From: Rhyacophila brunnea
Lineage: Eukaryota; Arthropoda; Insecta; Trichoptera; Rhyacophilidae
DNA length: 64,000 nt
Direction: 5' to 3'
Assembly (NCBI GenBank): GCA_022495005.1
Contig: JAGYXB010001601.1
Location: 62,001 to 126,000, forward strand
Shown here: positions 46,568-57,921 of the stretch, one piece after another
Position numbering within the stretch: the stretch's first letter is position 1
Layout: each line of letters starts with the position of its first letter
Program-made: the position numbers and the translations under genes
Notes under the pieces: generated by a model
Databases searched by the model: none
What the model saw: the letters and a program-made list of their open reading frames with translations, nothing else
Told to the model about the DNA's origin: nothing

Positions 46568-46880
46568 CATGAGAAAATGCATGTTAGGCATCACGCTGAA
46601 AGATCACCACATAAACCAATGGACAATAAATCAGATAAGAGTACATCATAATATGATAGAGATCATTCAATAGATAATGGTAATTGGTTGGATATGTCGT
46701 TCCGTGAATGCACAACTGCTGGACAAATGCCGTCATACAGTGGTACCTAAAGGCCAGTAGACGCCCTAAAACTTGGTGTACGTGGCAGCGAAGAACTAGG
46801 GACCGAGAAGAGAGAAGGGAGCTACAGAAAGCCTTCGCCCAGTAGCGGATCGACCCTGGCTGATAATAATGATGATTATG
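46568..46880 (+). pseudogene. RTE-like LINE ORF2 C-terminal fragment
   Basis: The frame starting at 46569 reads MRKCMLGITLKDHHINQW, the motif that opens the conserved C-terminal region after the reverse transcriptase of insect RTE-like elements. It is broken by stops. After a frame change, 46752-46844 reads RRPKTWCTWQRRTRDREERR then ELQKAFAQ, the usual end of that protein. A short AT-rich ATAATGATGATT tract follows, as at many RTE 3' ends. The copy is 5'-truncated and has stops and frameshifts. Confidence 0.8.
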
Positions 46881-47781
46881 TTATAATATAATAAAGCAGA
46901 AAAAATATCATATTATATAATAATATCAATATCATATTATGTTTATGTAAAAAGCTTCACAATTCGTAGGGACGATATCTCTTCTAGTATGCATGAGATT
47001 ATAACAATAAGTATTTAAAAGGAAATGACTTGATCGCAGTGTTACATTCGTTTAACGCAGAGAAAAGACCAAAACGTGAAAGCTTGGAAGAGCTTTCAAG
47101 CTTTAGTGCTTTTATTACCATACGCGGAATCGCATTTTGCCCCAATTTTCCTTCACATATTACTATTATAGTAAAAACAAATTTAAGTAACAACCGTAAA
47201 TGGGATTCAAACGGACATTACATCAGATGAATAGCATACTTGGTACAAATTTATACTTATATTTACTAATAATATGAAGTGCATCTACCTACTTATATTA
47301 TGTTTTCAGTCCGTTTGTTCGCTTATAGATATTTTTGATGAAAATTCAGGTTGTAGAATACATCGATGAGTGGCCGCGTAGTGTGTCAATAATTTCTAAC
47401 CCTATAACCTAAGAAAATCTATAAACTAGATATCGAGCAATTATTAGTAGTTATATATCTGTCTACTTTTTCTTCAGTATTTCACAAGTCGTGGGCGATC
47501 GCTAGTATAATAATAAAATATCTAACCAAAAGATTCAACCAATGTCACATGTAACTCTACGTTCTTTGTCCTAACCCCTAGTAGGACGGATATAATGTTT
47601 ATGATGCTCTAGATCGAGCGGTTCAACTATTTCATAATATAATAAACCATAAATGTAACATTCTCAAATCTTGTGAATTATTGGTTGAATAAAAGAAAAG
47701 GTTTATTAAAGCATTACAAGCACAAGAACGTAAAATAAATACTTTGAGTAATCCGTGACGTCGGTTAGTAAGTAAAGCTCA
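46881..47781. other. Unassigned non-coding sequence
   Basis: Nothing was recognised. Short AT-rich palindromic words lie at 46890-46945. Confidence 0.35.
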
Positions 47782-48323
47782 AATTACATTGGCAGATTGC
47801 GTCTGGCCCGATCGTCTGCCACGACTGTCAAAATCTATTCTCTATGGTTTTCAAGGATCGGGAGCGATCGTGAGTAAAGTGGGATAAATTCTATTTCCCG
47901 TCGTCCCGATCGTTTTGACGTAAATTTGCGCGGGAATAATGTTCAGTGTTGCCACCAATCTAACGAAGAAATAGTTTTTGGTCAACCTATATTTTAATTA
48001 ATAGAAACACTATGTTTATTTTAAACCAATCAAAAACAAGGACCAGATATCCGAACACCGCCCACTAGGTTTGATAGCTCAGTTTTGATGTAAATTTGCG
48101 CGGGAATACTGTTCAGTGTTTCCACCACTCTAATGAAGAAATAATTTTCGGTCAACCTATATTTTTAATAATAGCAACACTATGTTTATTTTAAACCAAT
48201 CAAAAACAAGGAGCAATGCGATTGAATCGTTGCGTGTAATTGCAAATAGTGTAAAAACGAAGGCCACAACGGTCGGCGAGGATCGTTAGATCGGGTTGGG
48301 TCTGCGCGTCTGCCAATATAATT
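47782..48323. mobile_element. MITE with AATTACATTGGCAGA ends and an internal tandem duplication
   Basis: The left end AATTACATTGGCAGATTGCG and the right end (CGCGTCTGCCAATATAATT) form inverted repeats that extend inward to GGCCCGATC and GATCGGGT. The interior holds two diverged direct copies of a segment starting GTTTTGACGTAAATTTGCGCG at 47912 and GTTTTGATGTAAATTTGCGCG at 48082 (period 170). Both run through AACACTATGTTTATTTTAAA. No clear target duplication or coding frame is present. Confidence 0.78.
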
Positions 48324-48838
48324 AAGCCTTAAGGCATTTACAACTATGCCCAATTCATTGATAATTAATTGTTAGGCAGCTGATAAAAAGCACCTATAGG
48401 TGTTGACTTGTAAAATTTGTTAAACCAAGTCCATACGTGTTCTGTATTAGTATGTAATACTGTAATATGATTATTATGGTTCCATAGTTCGAGTCATTAG
48501 TAGTTATTTAACTGTTCATTACAGTGTATTATCGATCGATCGTTATTCGATCTGCTACATTCCCGCATATAAATCGTTCATTTGTTCATACGAAATTACG
48601 AAAACATATCGCTCTTCTATGCTTCGTTCATCAGTACTGAATTGTATCTAGTTTGTCGTATATTACTTCTGAATTCATCGTTCTTGGGCAGATTAAATGA
48701 AACATATATACATACTGTGATACAAAAACAATGAACGTTATTGTTATCTCTAAATTAAGTGGTTCCTCTCCCCCTAACTGATTCACATTGTCAACCGCAG
48801 TCGTCCCCAGGGGCCTTATGTTATAACTTGCTAGTTGA
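48324..48838. other. Unassigned non-coding sequence
   Basis: Nothing was recognised. Confidence 0.35.
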
Positions 48839-49064
48839 AGTCGCCCGGTCGACATGACGTCATATGAAATCATTGTGACGTACTACCGGAGTGATAATAG
48901 CATTCGAGAAATTAACGCTACTCAAACACTGGCGTTATCCATTGTCCCCATACACAAATAGGTGTTTCAGCATAATAATATCCATGGTGAGCCGTGTGCG
49001 TTGGGTGGCTTGCCTCGAGCGTGTATTGGCTTACGTCACAATTACGTCATGTCGTCGGGTGACA
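48839..49064 (-). mobile_element. MITE family J, copy 2
   Basis: It is inverted relative to 42727-42955. It starts AGTCGCCCGGTCGACATGACG and ends CATGTCGTCGGGTGACA. The two copies remain very similar along their whole length, so they are relatively young. Confidence 0.82.
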
Positions 49065-49134
49065 CACGAGTCGATAGTTAGGAAATCGCAGGCCAGATGT
49101 TCGTGTTGTAAACAGCGTATTGATTTACATTTAT

Positions 49135-49285
49135 GCCGGGTCCACACTGTCAACATGTCGCGCGACAACCTCGTTAAATTTTACGATAATTATCATAATT
49201 ACTTAAGAAATTTTACGATAATTATCATACTTATCGTAAAATTTAATGAGGTTGTCGTGCGACATGTTGCCAGTGTGGACCCAGC
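49135..49285. mobile_element. Foldback MITE, 151 bp, almost entirely palindromic
   Basis: GCCGGGTCCACACTGTCAAC at the left pairs with the complement at the right. The arms continue inward through ACATGTCGCGCGACAACCTC and AAATTTTACGATAATTATCAT to a centre at about 49205, with few mismatches. No coding capacity or clear target duplication is visible. Confidence 0.88.
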
Positions 49286-49477
49286 AATGCCACACGATCT
49301 TGTGGAATCTGACGGCAACCGTTCATTTATTCAAAAATATGACGTGTTATTCTAATTTCAATTTATTAAAAGAATATTACATATTTTAATTTTTCCCTCC
49401 ATCGTTTTCCCGCATTTATCGTTTGGTTTATTTCATACCTTCAGAAACTATAGTTAGAGAAACCTTTGAACATAATA
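49286..49477. other. Spacer between MITEs
   Basis: Nothing was recognised. Confidence 0.35.
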
Positions 49478-49872
49478 GCGCCTGTACACGTGCATGGATT
49501 TACTGGCGGCAATAGTGCTTATTTTAAATCGTTACAATACCTGTGAACACGTAAAAGTGCTGACTGTCTCTCCAATCTCATTCTTCAAGAGTAAGCGAGA
49601 CGCGATGTTGTCATTTTATGGTGCTATTTCGTACTATTTGACAGGTAGTGCAAATCGCTCAACCTGAAAAATCGTTCGTAGTTCGTTTTTTTGCCGGCAG
49701 GTTTGCCACTATCGTTCTACTGAACAGGCGCAGATCGAAATAATCCTACTGTCGCATGAAAATTCAGAAGCTTCCAAACTTTTTTGATTCATGCATGCAA
49801 TATTGCCTAGGATAATACATGTTTACCCATACATTCTCTTACTGAAAACAGTAAATCCATATGTAAACGGGG
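49478..49872 (+). mobile_element. MITE family D, copy 3
   Basis: It begins GCGCCTGTACACGTGCATGG and ends near CAGTAAATCCATATGTAAAC, an imperfect inverted terminus. It matches 15976-16374 along its length, including CCAATCTCATTCTTCAAGA and GCCGGCAGGTTTGCCACTAT. Confidence 0.82.
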
Positions 49873-49904
49873 TATTATAATATAAGGTACTTTGCTTCCA
49901 TTCC

Positions 49905-50072
49905 GACCATGTCCGATCCTAATAGGATCATATGGGCCTCCACAAAGTAGAGGTTTGCATTAACACACACAATTTAAAAAACAATATGTGTACTTGCCAG
50001 ACTCAGGATTCGAACCTGGGACCGACGGCGTTATAGTCCAACGCTTAAGCCGCGCGACCACCGTGGACCTTG
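49905..50072 (-). mobile_element. tRNA-derived SINE A, copy 3
   Basis: In minus orientation, the tRNA-like head at 50005-50070 has B box GGTTCGAATCC. A shortened body and the 3' region with GGATCATATGGGCCTCCAC (plus strand) follow. The flanking ACTTTGCTTCC (about 49889) and ACCTTGCTTAC (about 50067) are a plausible mutated target duplication. Confidence 0.85.
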
Positions 50073-50847
50073 CTTACTGTTTATAATTATCGTACAGGTA
50101 CTGTGTAAGTTGATTGTCGTGTAGGATGGGCCGATTGTCATAAAACTGTTGGACAAATAAATACATTTTGAAACGTAAACATACTCGACAGTCATGTTGT
50201 CGCGCCTAGCAGCCAAATGCGGCCGACTATGACAATTTCCCACCCTTCCGCCGCGGGCCGCTACCAAACCTCAAACCAAAAGGACTGCAATATTTTACTT
50301 CGAGCAGTAGGGTAATGTATGCCTACCCTAATTAATACCTGGGCACATTAAAGTAATTTATACGAGAGAGCCGGCCGGGTGTCCCCGCAAATGGCCCGTA
50401 GCAGGAATATCTTGTGTGATAAATACTTGGTTTACTGGGGAACCAAGCAAGCTGTGACTCGTTATATTGAACATAAATGCGACTATTTAGCGAATTTTGT
50501 GTACGCGCATTAACAGAAATTAACATCGCTATAAATAATCCTCATCTGAATTTTGGGAGAATAAAATGGTTTTAACAGCGTATTTATGGCTATTATTTTG
50601 TACTAAACAATAATAATTATTCATGAAAATAAAAATTACACAAAATATACATTTAGTAAATACAAACTTTTTTATTCGTACACCGATAAATATTTCCGCG
50701 GATAAAATTAAATAAATCTCATCAACCAAATCTACCCTCTGTAGGTACCTAGAGCCGTTATATCGAAAGAAAAAGTATCATTCTTGGCATTGGTATGGTA
50801 TCTATATCGAAGTATCGGTCAATAACCATCGGTACTTTCAGAGGGTT
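50073..50847. other. Unassigned non-coding sequence
   Basis: No gene was recognised. Confidence 0.35.
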
Positions 50848-51364
50848 AGGCATAAAGTCCACTAAAGCGGACTTGCGGGGCGCTCGCGCATATTCTATGT
50901 GAATCATCGAAAATACAACGTAATCAAATACGCCAGCGCACACTGGATTTGACGACGCATTGTGCCCACCTGCCACATGATTCATCGTTTTTTGGCTTCT
51001 CAGCGATACGAATTAACGAAAATACAACGTTGTCCATTCATTGAACACGGCAAGCAAAATCACGCTCCTGGAAGCGTCGTCGATAGACGGGCGAGAAGCC
51101 ATTATTTAATAACAGTGAACTTTTTGTTTAGTTATTGCGTGTCCGATATTTCGCTGGTATAATGATGTCATCGCGAATATTAATTACAAGCCCCGAGAAA
51201 TTTAATAATATTTTTATTGCTTTGTTATGAGAGACGCTGATAATAATAATTATTTTGTGCTCCTTCAGCCCCTTATTACATAGGTGAAGGGTAATGCGCG
51301 GGTGGGAGGGGGCCTACTTTGTAGAGAGCGCACCGAGCGTCGCGTTGGTGGGCTTTATGCCTAT
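50848..51364. mobile_element. MITE-like element with AGGCATAAAGYCCAC ends
   Basis: The left TTAGGCATAAAGTCCAC at about 50847 and the right GTGGGCTTTATGCCTAT ending at about 51364 are inverted. Further inward complementarity is weak (GGGCGCTCGCGC against GAGCGCACCGAGCGTCGCG). No exact target duplication was found, so the borders are approximate. Confidence 0.6.
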
Positions 51365-52365
51365 GGGCGGATCCTTTTTTGAGTTACTTCGCTCTGGGAT
51401 CTAACACCTACTTGCTCAGCTCCACCCCAGGGCTGCTCTATTCCGGGTAAAAAAAATAATATGTAGGTACCTATGTTATTTTTTTTTTAAATAATAAGTT
51501 TTTAAATAAGGTTTATCATTCGTTATTTTCATTATTAATCCTGTTTAACAAAATTACCTCCGACAGCAAACCGTCTTTCATCATTTACCTCTTCTCACTT
51601 AGAATTAATTTTAGTGCGAACATTTAATAATAATTAAAAAAAAACATCCGGAACAGTGGAGCACTACAAATTTTCGGCACTCCGGGTAAAATCCCATTGC
51701 TACACTGCTGCGTGCTCCTGCTCCGAGCTCCGCTCCAACGCTCTGTAATTAATTTGAAGTCTGTAATGATCGTTCGAGTAATATATTATAACTGTTGTGG
51801 ATATCCTACGACATCACCCATTACATTAGGTATTCTTTTATTTTCGGACATATTAATAATATTTATAAATGTTGTATAATTTGACTTTCGTTACGCAGCC
51901 CCGGACACCCCTTACATACAGCATTGCATGACCCTTGACTTTTTGCACCCTCCACGCTTATGGTTTATGTTTCGTGTGCATACTTACGCGTGTACTAAAA
52001 CACCTACGAATTTCTCAAATATTTACGCTTGAGGTCAGAATATGAGAACACTTTTCTTGAGGTCCATATTTAGAGGACCAAAAGCTAGCAGCATTTTTCT
52101 TCAGAAAATTTTGTCAGAAATACCCTGTTATAATAAATTCTATTTTACAATCTGCTATGTCATCCGCTGAAATGAAAATATCGTAATATATACGTACCTG
52201 TGTAGATACTTAACTAACTGGAAGAAGCCGGTATTTTATGCGTTTATTGAAAGCGCTGTCCACAATGATATTATATTTTAATAGTGTGAAGAGAGAATGT
52301 CATTGTTGCTTGGATGTTTTAAGGTGAAAGTTTTTTATTTTGTCGTTAAGGGGGACATGCTCATC
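51365..52365. other. Unassigned sequence with a possible hAT left end
   Basis: CAGGGCTGCTCTATTCCGGG at 51429 resembles a hAT terminus. A CT/GC-rich block at 51700-51740 could belong to its other side, but no complementary end or target duplication could be defined. Confidence 0.25.
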
Positions 52366-52843
52366 GTAGGTCAAAATTGAGTTTTTATTGTATTTTCAAA
52401 CCATGATCCTGGACACTCCTTAAACGTTGTAGATAATCTATTTATATAATTTTGAAGCCTTATTATCCTTTATAGTTATTTTAAACATTTGATGACTGCA
52501 TAAAGTATTTTTGTTACATAAAATAGTATTCTTTTAAACCTCTCGCTCTAATGTTTTCGAATATAGTCATATTTCGGTACATAACTGTGCAGTGGTGTTA
52601 AGATTTTTTACATTTATTAATTTTTAAACGCATTTATGAAACCATTAGTATAATTTATTATGAGATAATTTTTGTAAAATATTCACGATAAAAATTTTTA
52701 TTGATAATCTCTGTGATCCCAAATTTGACAAGAATTAGGCATTTTATTATTCAAAAAATCGGCAAGATTAACACATTTGAAGATAATTCTAATGATACTC
52801 ATTATAAGCTATGTCTTTGACCATTCTAACCATTTTGACCTAC
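52366..52843 (+). mobile_element. MITE family X, copy 3 (both ends recognisable)
   Basis: The left end is CGTAGGTCAAAATTGAG, followed by TTTTCAAACCATGATCCTGGACA. The right end is CATTTTGACCTACG. Interior words are shared with 17870-18421 and 20990-21885. The right terminal repeat is shortened relative to the other copies. No transposase frame is present. Confidence 0.78.
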
Positions 52844-54559
52844 GACGAGCATGTGGGCCGTTAAAAGAATACATACATACAATACTAAAGATGACAGCTT
52901 GAGGTTATAATCGCGGATACGGATGTACTGGTGAGATTGATATGATCAAGCGATTGATTATATCAATGAACTGAGAAACTGAACTCGAGCGGAATGACTG
53001 GTCGAGTCGAGTGACTGGACTCAATGTGAGAGTGGTACGTCGAGTGATGGACTAGTGACGATAGTGAGGATTTACGGATTGTCCTTCCTATTTATACAAA
53101 TGCAGTCCATATATTACAAAGACATTGTCGCAATTAAAAAATCATAATAAACCCTACCGATCTAGTTATGATTGAGGAAATGTTGATAATCATTTCCACT
53201 TCATTGTTTTGTTTTGACAATAAAACATACATAGTGTGTCACACACGTAATACTGAGTGGTATGATTGCTACAGGCTAATAACATAAAATGGGAGCAAAA
53301 ACAAAAGAACAATAATGGAAGGTCACGTCAGAATATTGAAAATACGATTGAATAAAATTTTCGGATGTGTCTTACTTACTCATATGACGTCTACAAAACA
53401 ATATTTATCACTTTAAAAGTATGTTAAAACGAGGGTTCACAATATTATCAATCATAATATCAAGATATGTGTCAAATTTATACCAATCGAATATTGAAAT
53501 AAACAAAGGAAAGTTAGAATAGCATCAATAAACATACATTCAAATTTTTACATACAGAACGTTAGGAAAACCTTCTGAGCTATCCAAAAATGAATATTAT
53601 AATATTAAAAAGACATAATATCCTTATATGAATATGGTCAAATCAAATGCTTTAAGTAGGTACGTATATCTCTTTTTCAAGAGACAACAAAAAATGTGTG
53701 AATAGGAATATGATTTACGACCACTCCAATATATTTATGTACTTTTCAAAAGATATAAAAACACTTTTATATATTTGGCCTGGCATCTTTGAGAGATATT
53801 TTTAAGACGACAAGAACACAATGATAATAATACGCGATAAAAATATTAATAATCGAATATTTCGTAAGGAATGGGAGAACGTTCTTGCGAATCTAATCTG
53901 GGGAGTGCTTTGAACGAGTCGCCAATCTATGGACAACGTTCAATATTTAAAACAATTGATAGCAAAGCCTACTGACGTATTTGCATTACATTTTAATGTA
54001 GGTAATTTATTTTGAGATGTCCTTGTACAAACTTTTAATTTGGTTCATTTCTCTGATGGAAAAATTACATCACTAACAACTAACAATCAAACTTTATATT
54101 ATATTTCTTCCCGACACGTATCGTGAATATTGAACAAGTAATTCTGATTTTATCAACTCAATAGATCATCTGTGTCTTTCATCTGACCATTTTAGATTCA
54201 TCTCAGAAAATACCCGTTCGGTATAGTGTTATAGCCCCGCAAACATCGCCACTTGAGCGTGGTTTTGTATTAAGTAGGTACATATTCACTGTCGTGAGCA
54301 ATCGTCAACTGTAAATAATACGAGTTAGATTATTCTGAAACATAATGGATCGTTTTGACATGTTCGTAATTGAATTGTACATATTATATTTATGTTTCTC
54401 GTAATAACAATTATACTATGTCGACCAAAAAGTATAATATAGTTCACTCGGTGGCTACACAAACAGTCAATTTTAATATATTCTTATTTCAATTGCCACC
54501 GAAAACGCACAGAAATTGTGTTTGAATACGTAACAAGTATCTTGATTGGATTCATTAAG
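52844..54559. other. Unassigned non-coding sequence
   Basis: No gene was recognised. At 52985-53060 short words such as GACTGG and GAGTCGAGTG recur within 60 bp. A TATTTATAC word lies at about 53090. These recall an LTR or promoter, but no TG...CA ends or duplicate copy were found. Confidence 0.3.
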
Positions 54560-55480
54560 CATATTTTTGTTTGGGAGTATTATTGTCTGTTCAAATAATG
54601 GATGAAAACCTTCGAGGCAAACGTCAACATGACAGCATAGAGAGCCCATATCGTGCGCCGTTGGAAGGGGCAGAATTCGGATATTTTCGGTCGTTCTCGG
54701 TAATTTTTAACGCAATGGTCGGGTCCCTTCGGGCGAAAAGGGAATTTCTACTTTCTACTTCGCTCGTGACCGCGCGAGGAGGATGATGCTGATCGCACAC
54801 GTATGGATGCGGCAGGTCGCAGACAGGTGTGCATAGCATAGTCTGGACATGGGCAATGGATAACGATATACTTCAAAAGCAAGTTGCGCGGTATGTGAAG
54901 TTCGCAGCGTATTGTCTGAACTACTCCATACATTCTTCTTGTTGGAGTGACACTCGTGTCTGTCGCTCGTTCTTCAGCTATTACTTTACCGCGCCTTGTT
55001 ACTGCCGCACTGGCAAACCCGAATATATTGCTAATATCTAAACACTCCACGTAACTGCGATATTAGTTTATATTTTATAATTTGTTTAGTGATACAATTC
55101 AATATTATATTATTTTGCGGTCCGCGTATAATTCCTCAAAGCTTACGACCGTAAGCTTAGGATAAATAACTCCAGAAAAGTCCTCCTACCCCCATTCGCA
55201 AGGTTCCGAAAAATAACTCCCTTCGCAGCTGTTTAATCGTCCATTTATTTTTTCGTCGGGAAAAACACTGATCGCTGACCTCTGTCCGAGCGGGGGAAAT
55301 AAATCTAATCTTGCGGGATATCTCGATGAATGGACTGGCGAGCCATTGTGAGGCAGGACAAGTGAATATGGCCGAACTTTCTTTATCATCCATCCCTCCT
55401 TCCTCTCCGTCTATTTTAGGGTGGATATTTTCAAGGCTTTCGATTGTCGCAATAAAATAGAGGAGTCGCATTCAAAACTG
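54560..55480. promoter_or_regulatory. Repeat-free GC-richer block, candidate intronic regulatory DNA
   Basis: Positions 54600-54790 and 55160-55460 are GC-richer than the surroundings, lack any partner in the window and have few homopolymers. Open frames of 70-104 codons run on both strands, but they overlap each other, show no domain and lack convincing splice junctions. Conserved non-coding sequence is my preferred explanation over an exon. Confidence 0.22.
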
Positions 55481-55907
55481 ATATTGATCAAAGCCTTTGT
55501 TTATTTTGCAGAATAAGAAATCGTTGTTTCCATAACGGATTTGATAGAATCAACAACACATTACTTATCCTTTCAATGGATTCAGCATTTTATTTGTCGG
55601 CAATTTACGATAACAAGTAAATTGCAATGTTCGCCTTTAAGCAGCGAATATGACTATCCAAAGGGTGGGAATTATATTAACACATTTTTTTACGAGTAAG
55701 ACAAAGTTGTTAACCATTCGTTTAACATTGTTTAACCCAGAGTGGCGATACTACACTCTAGGGTAGTATTTTTCAATCTTTATTGTATGGCGGAACCATT
55801 GGAGCAATAGGTATGTAAAATCTCCCCTACCTACGTGGATAGTAATAAACCCAGGTCGCAAAAACGACTAAAATCACAGAACATATTAACAAATATAATT
55901 CAGACAG
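55481..55907. other. Unassigned non-coding sequence
   Basis: Nothing was recognised. Confidence 0.35.
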
Positions 55908-56155
55908 GCTATACACCAATACACTACATTTTGAAGCAGGGTTTTGAATGTGTGAGTGTCCTACGAAAATGAAAAACACCGATATTGAATGAGCGTCAGT
56001 GCATAAAACGAGAGCAGTTGTCAGAATGAAGGACAAGCTTAGAATTACGTATTTTTGACCTTGACACGTGTTTAAGTTTATCCCATATTATTCCACACTC
56101 GAGATTGGTTGCCTGTTACTCCACACCCGTTAAGTATTTCAGTTCACATTGATTC
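55908..56155 (+). repeat. Dispersed repeat H, copy 2
   Basis: It is a direct-orientation partner of 12066-12322 that shares order and spacing of words. It abuts a SINE B head at about 56160. Confidence 0.8.
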
Positions 56156-56159
56156 TGTA

Positions 56160-56295
56160 TTGGAGGCGAGTCTCGTGTGTTGCAGTGCGTAATGCGCTGG
56201 CCTTCCACCCCCGAGAGTTCTGGATTAAATTCCCAGTGAGGACACAATATTTATGTGTTTTTCTCAAAGCCTGGGTGTTTGCGATTGTTCACAAT
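56160..56295 (+). mobile_element. tRNA-derived SINE B, copy 3 (tail lost)
   Basis: The tRNA-like head GTCTCGTGTGTTGCAGTGCG carries a degenerate B box (GATTAAATTCCC). It is followed by AGTGAGGACACAATATTTATG and the body word CTCAAAGCCTGGGTG, as in the other two copies. The 3' tail motif is absent. Confidence 0.72.
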
Positions 56296-56745
56296 TACCA
56301 CCTCGCACGAAAAAGAAAGGACATGGTTATTATTAATCCTAAAAAATATCTGTGTTGGACTGGAAATGAAATAATATCGTATAAAACATAAATAAATTTG
56401 AATTTAAAATCAAATTCCATGAATTACCCTCGGTCAATAGAATTAATAAATTGAAGCATTAGACCCAAAGCCAGACCGATGTTTAATTATACTAGATACA
56501 TTATCTGACAATGTAATTACTTACAGTTAACAGTAATATTAAAATAAATTAATATAGTCCCGCTGGAAAATCTAAACATATATATTTTAATATAAAAAAT
56601 CTTTCCACGCTTTAAATTAAAATATTAAGTCTCTTTAAAGATATTAATTGAATTGAATACTCGAGAAAGCAGACTAATAACAAGATTATTAATTCTCTCA
56701 ACAAAATAGGCTTTTTTCGTTTGACGCTTTAATTTCAGGCGTAAT
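56296..56745. other. AT-rich spacer
   Basis: Nothing was recognised. Confidence 0.35.
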
Positions 56746-56964
56746 CTTTAGCGACAAGTCAGAGAGAGAGTAGAGTAGAGCCAAGATATCGACCGGAGAG
56801 GGACGCATTCATCGCGAAACGCTACGAGAATATTACTGACCTAAAACCGAGGGGATGTTTTCTCGCAAGACAGAGAGAGGGAGATAGAGGGAACGGCGCC
56901 ACGAATCTTAGGGCCGAGTTGACGTGGGCAGACTTTGAAAACTCAAGAGGAAAACCGTGCTATA
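56746..56964. promoter_or_regulatory. GAGA-rich, GC-richer block
   Basis: It contains AGAGAGAGAG near 56761 and AGAGAGAGGGAGATAGAGGG near 56872, with unique GC-balanced sequence between. Clustered GAGAG words are the binding context of GAGA factor/Polycomb-response elements in flies. A regulatory role here is inference. Confidence 0.25.
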
Positions 56965-56972
56965 GTTGCGTC

Positions 56973-57617
56973 TAGGGATTGCAATAACGAATGAAAATTT
57001 CAATACCGGTTTTTCGGTATTTATTATTGAATACCGTTAATTCTTAAACATTAAAAAAAACAGAAGTAGATGCTTATTAATAAATATAGCTATTAAATCT
57101 TTTAAAAATATCATTTTATAGCAAAAATCTACATACATACATTTATTATGTTGACATTTAAAAATATGTATTGATCATAATTGTAGAACTAGTGATTTTT
57201 TACAAACAATTTGAATATATTGATAATTTTAACTAAAGCCCTCAAAAGTTCATCAAATGCAAAAAAGTCCGGCTGCAGGACAAGCTTCTTAAATTCAACG
57301 TTTGTACAGCCATCAATAATTATAGCATAATTAAACATTTTTGTCATTGATGTTTTCTATTTCGAAATAATATTATGATAATTCATCATGACAATCACTT
57401 ATATAAATATATTTGATAAAATTTATTTTATTATTTTTTCACCTCTGTTGGATTCACTCAATATATTATTTGCATTTTAGCAGCACATAACTTATAATTC
57501 ATTTTCAAAAACGTAAACGAGTGTGCTTTCTTAATGCCGAAAATTCTGGTATTTTGGATTTATAAAACCGGTGTTTCGGTATTGATAAATACTGAAATAC
57601 CGGTATTGCAATCTCTA
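56973..57617. mobile_element. hAT-type MITE, TAGGGATTGCAATACC family, copy 2, 645 bp
   Basis: The left end is TAGGGATTGCAATAACG and the right end is CGGTATTGCAATCTCTA. An exact 8-bp target duplication GTTGCGTC is at 56965-56972 and 57618-57625. ATACCGGT/CGGTATT words repeat in both subterminal regions. The same family in opposite orientation is at 7466-7948. Confidence 0.95.
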
Positions 57618-57625
57618 GTTGCGTC

Positions 57626-57913
57626 AGGAATCTGTAACGAACTGTCTATCTATAATGTACCTATAGTGTGCAGTGTCATAATACGAGTGTTATTGTCTCT
57701 GATGCAAGAAACTAAAAGTCGACAACGATCAAGTATCTGTATAAGGGTAACTATCGCTAGTGAAAATTAATATCGTAAGATCACCTAACTTTACTCCAAT
57801 TAAACTAGTTTGCTAGAAGGAACAATGTTCAGAAAAAACACCCATAGAAAATAACACAGGAACATCTCAGGCTTAATTTAGGTTTTATATGATTGTGAAA
57901 TGACTTATTATTC
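57626..57913. other. Spacer between two MITEs
   Basis: Nothing was recognised. Confidence 0.35.
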
Positions 57914-57921
57914 CTCTATAT

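Noticed and set aside
48891..49355. Longest open frame of the window, 154 codons on the plus strand
   Set aside because: It runs through most of MITE J copy 2 and the 151-bp foldback MITE, contains no domain, and its composition follows the inverted repeats. It is a chance frame.
51429..51740. hAT-like left end CAGGGCTGCTC with a GC-rich block downstream
   Set aside because: No complementary right end or 8-bp duplication could be defined.
53000..53290. Possible solo LTR suggested by repeated short words and a TATA-like sequence
   Set aside because: No TG...CA inverted ends, target duplication or second copy were found.
55157..55471. 104-codon minus-strand frame considered as a neurobeachin exon
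   Set aside because: The translation has no neurobeachin similarity that I can recognise and no matching splice phase.
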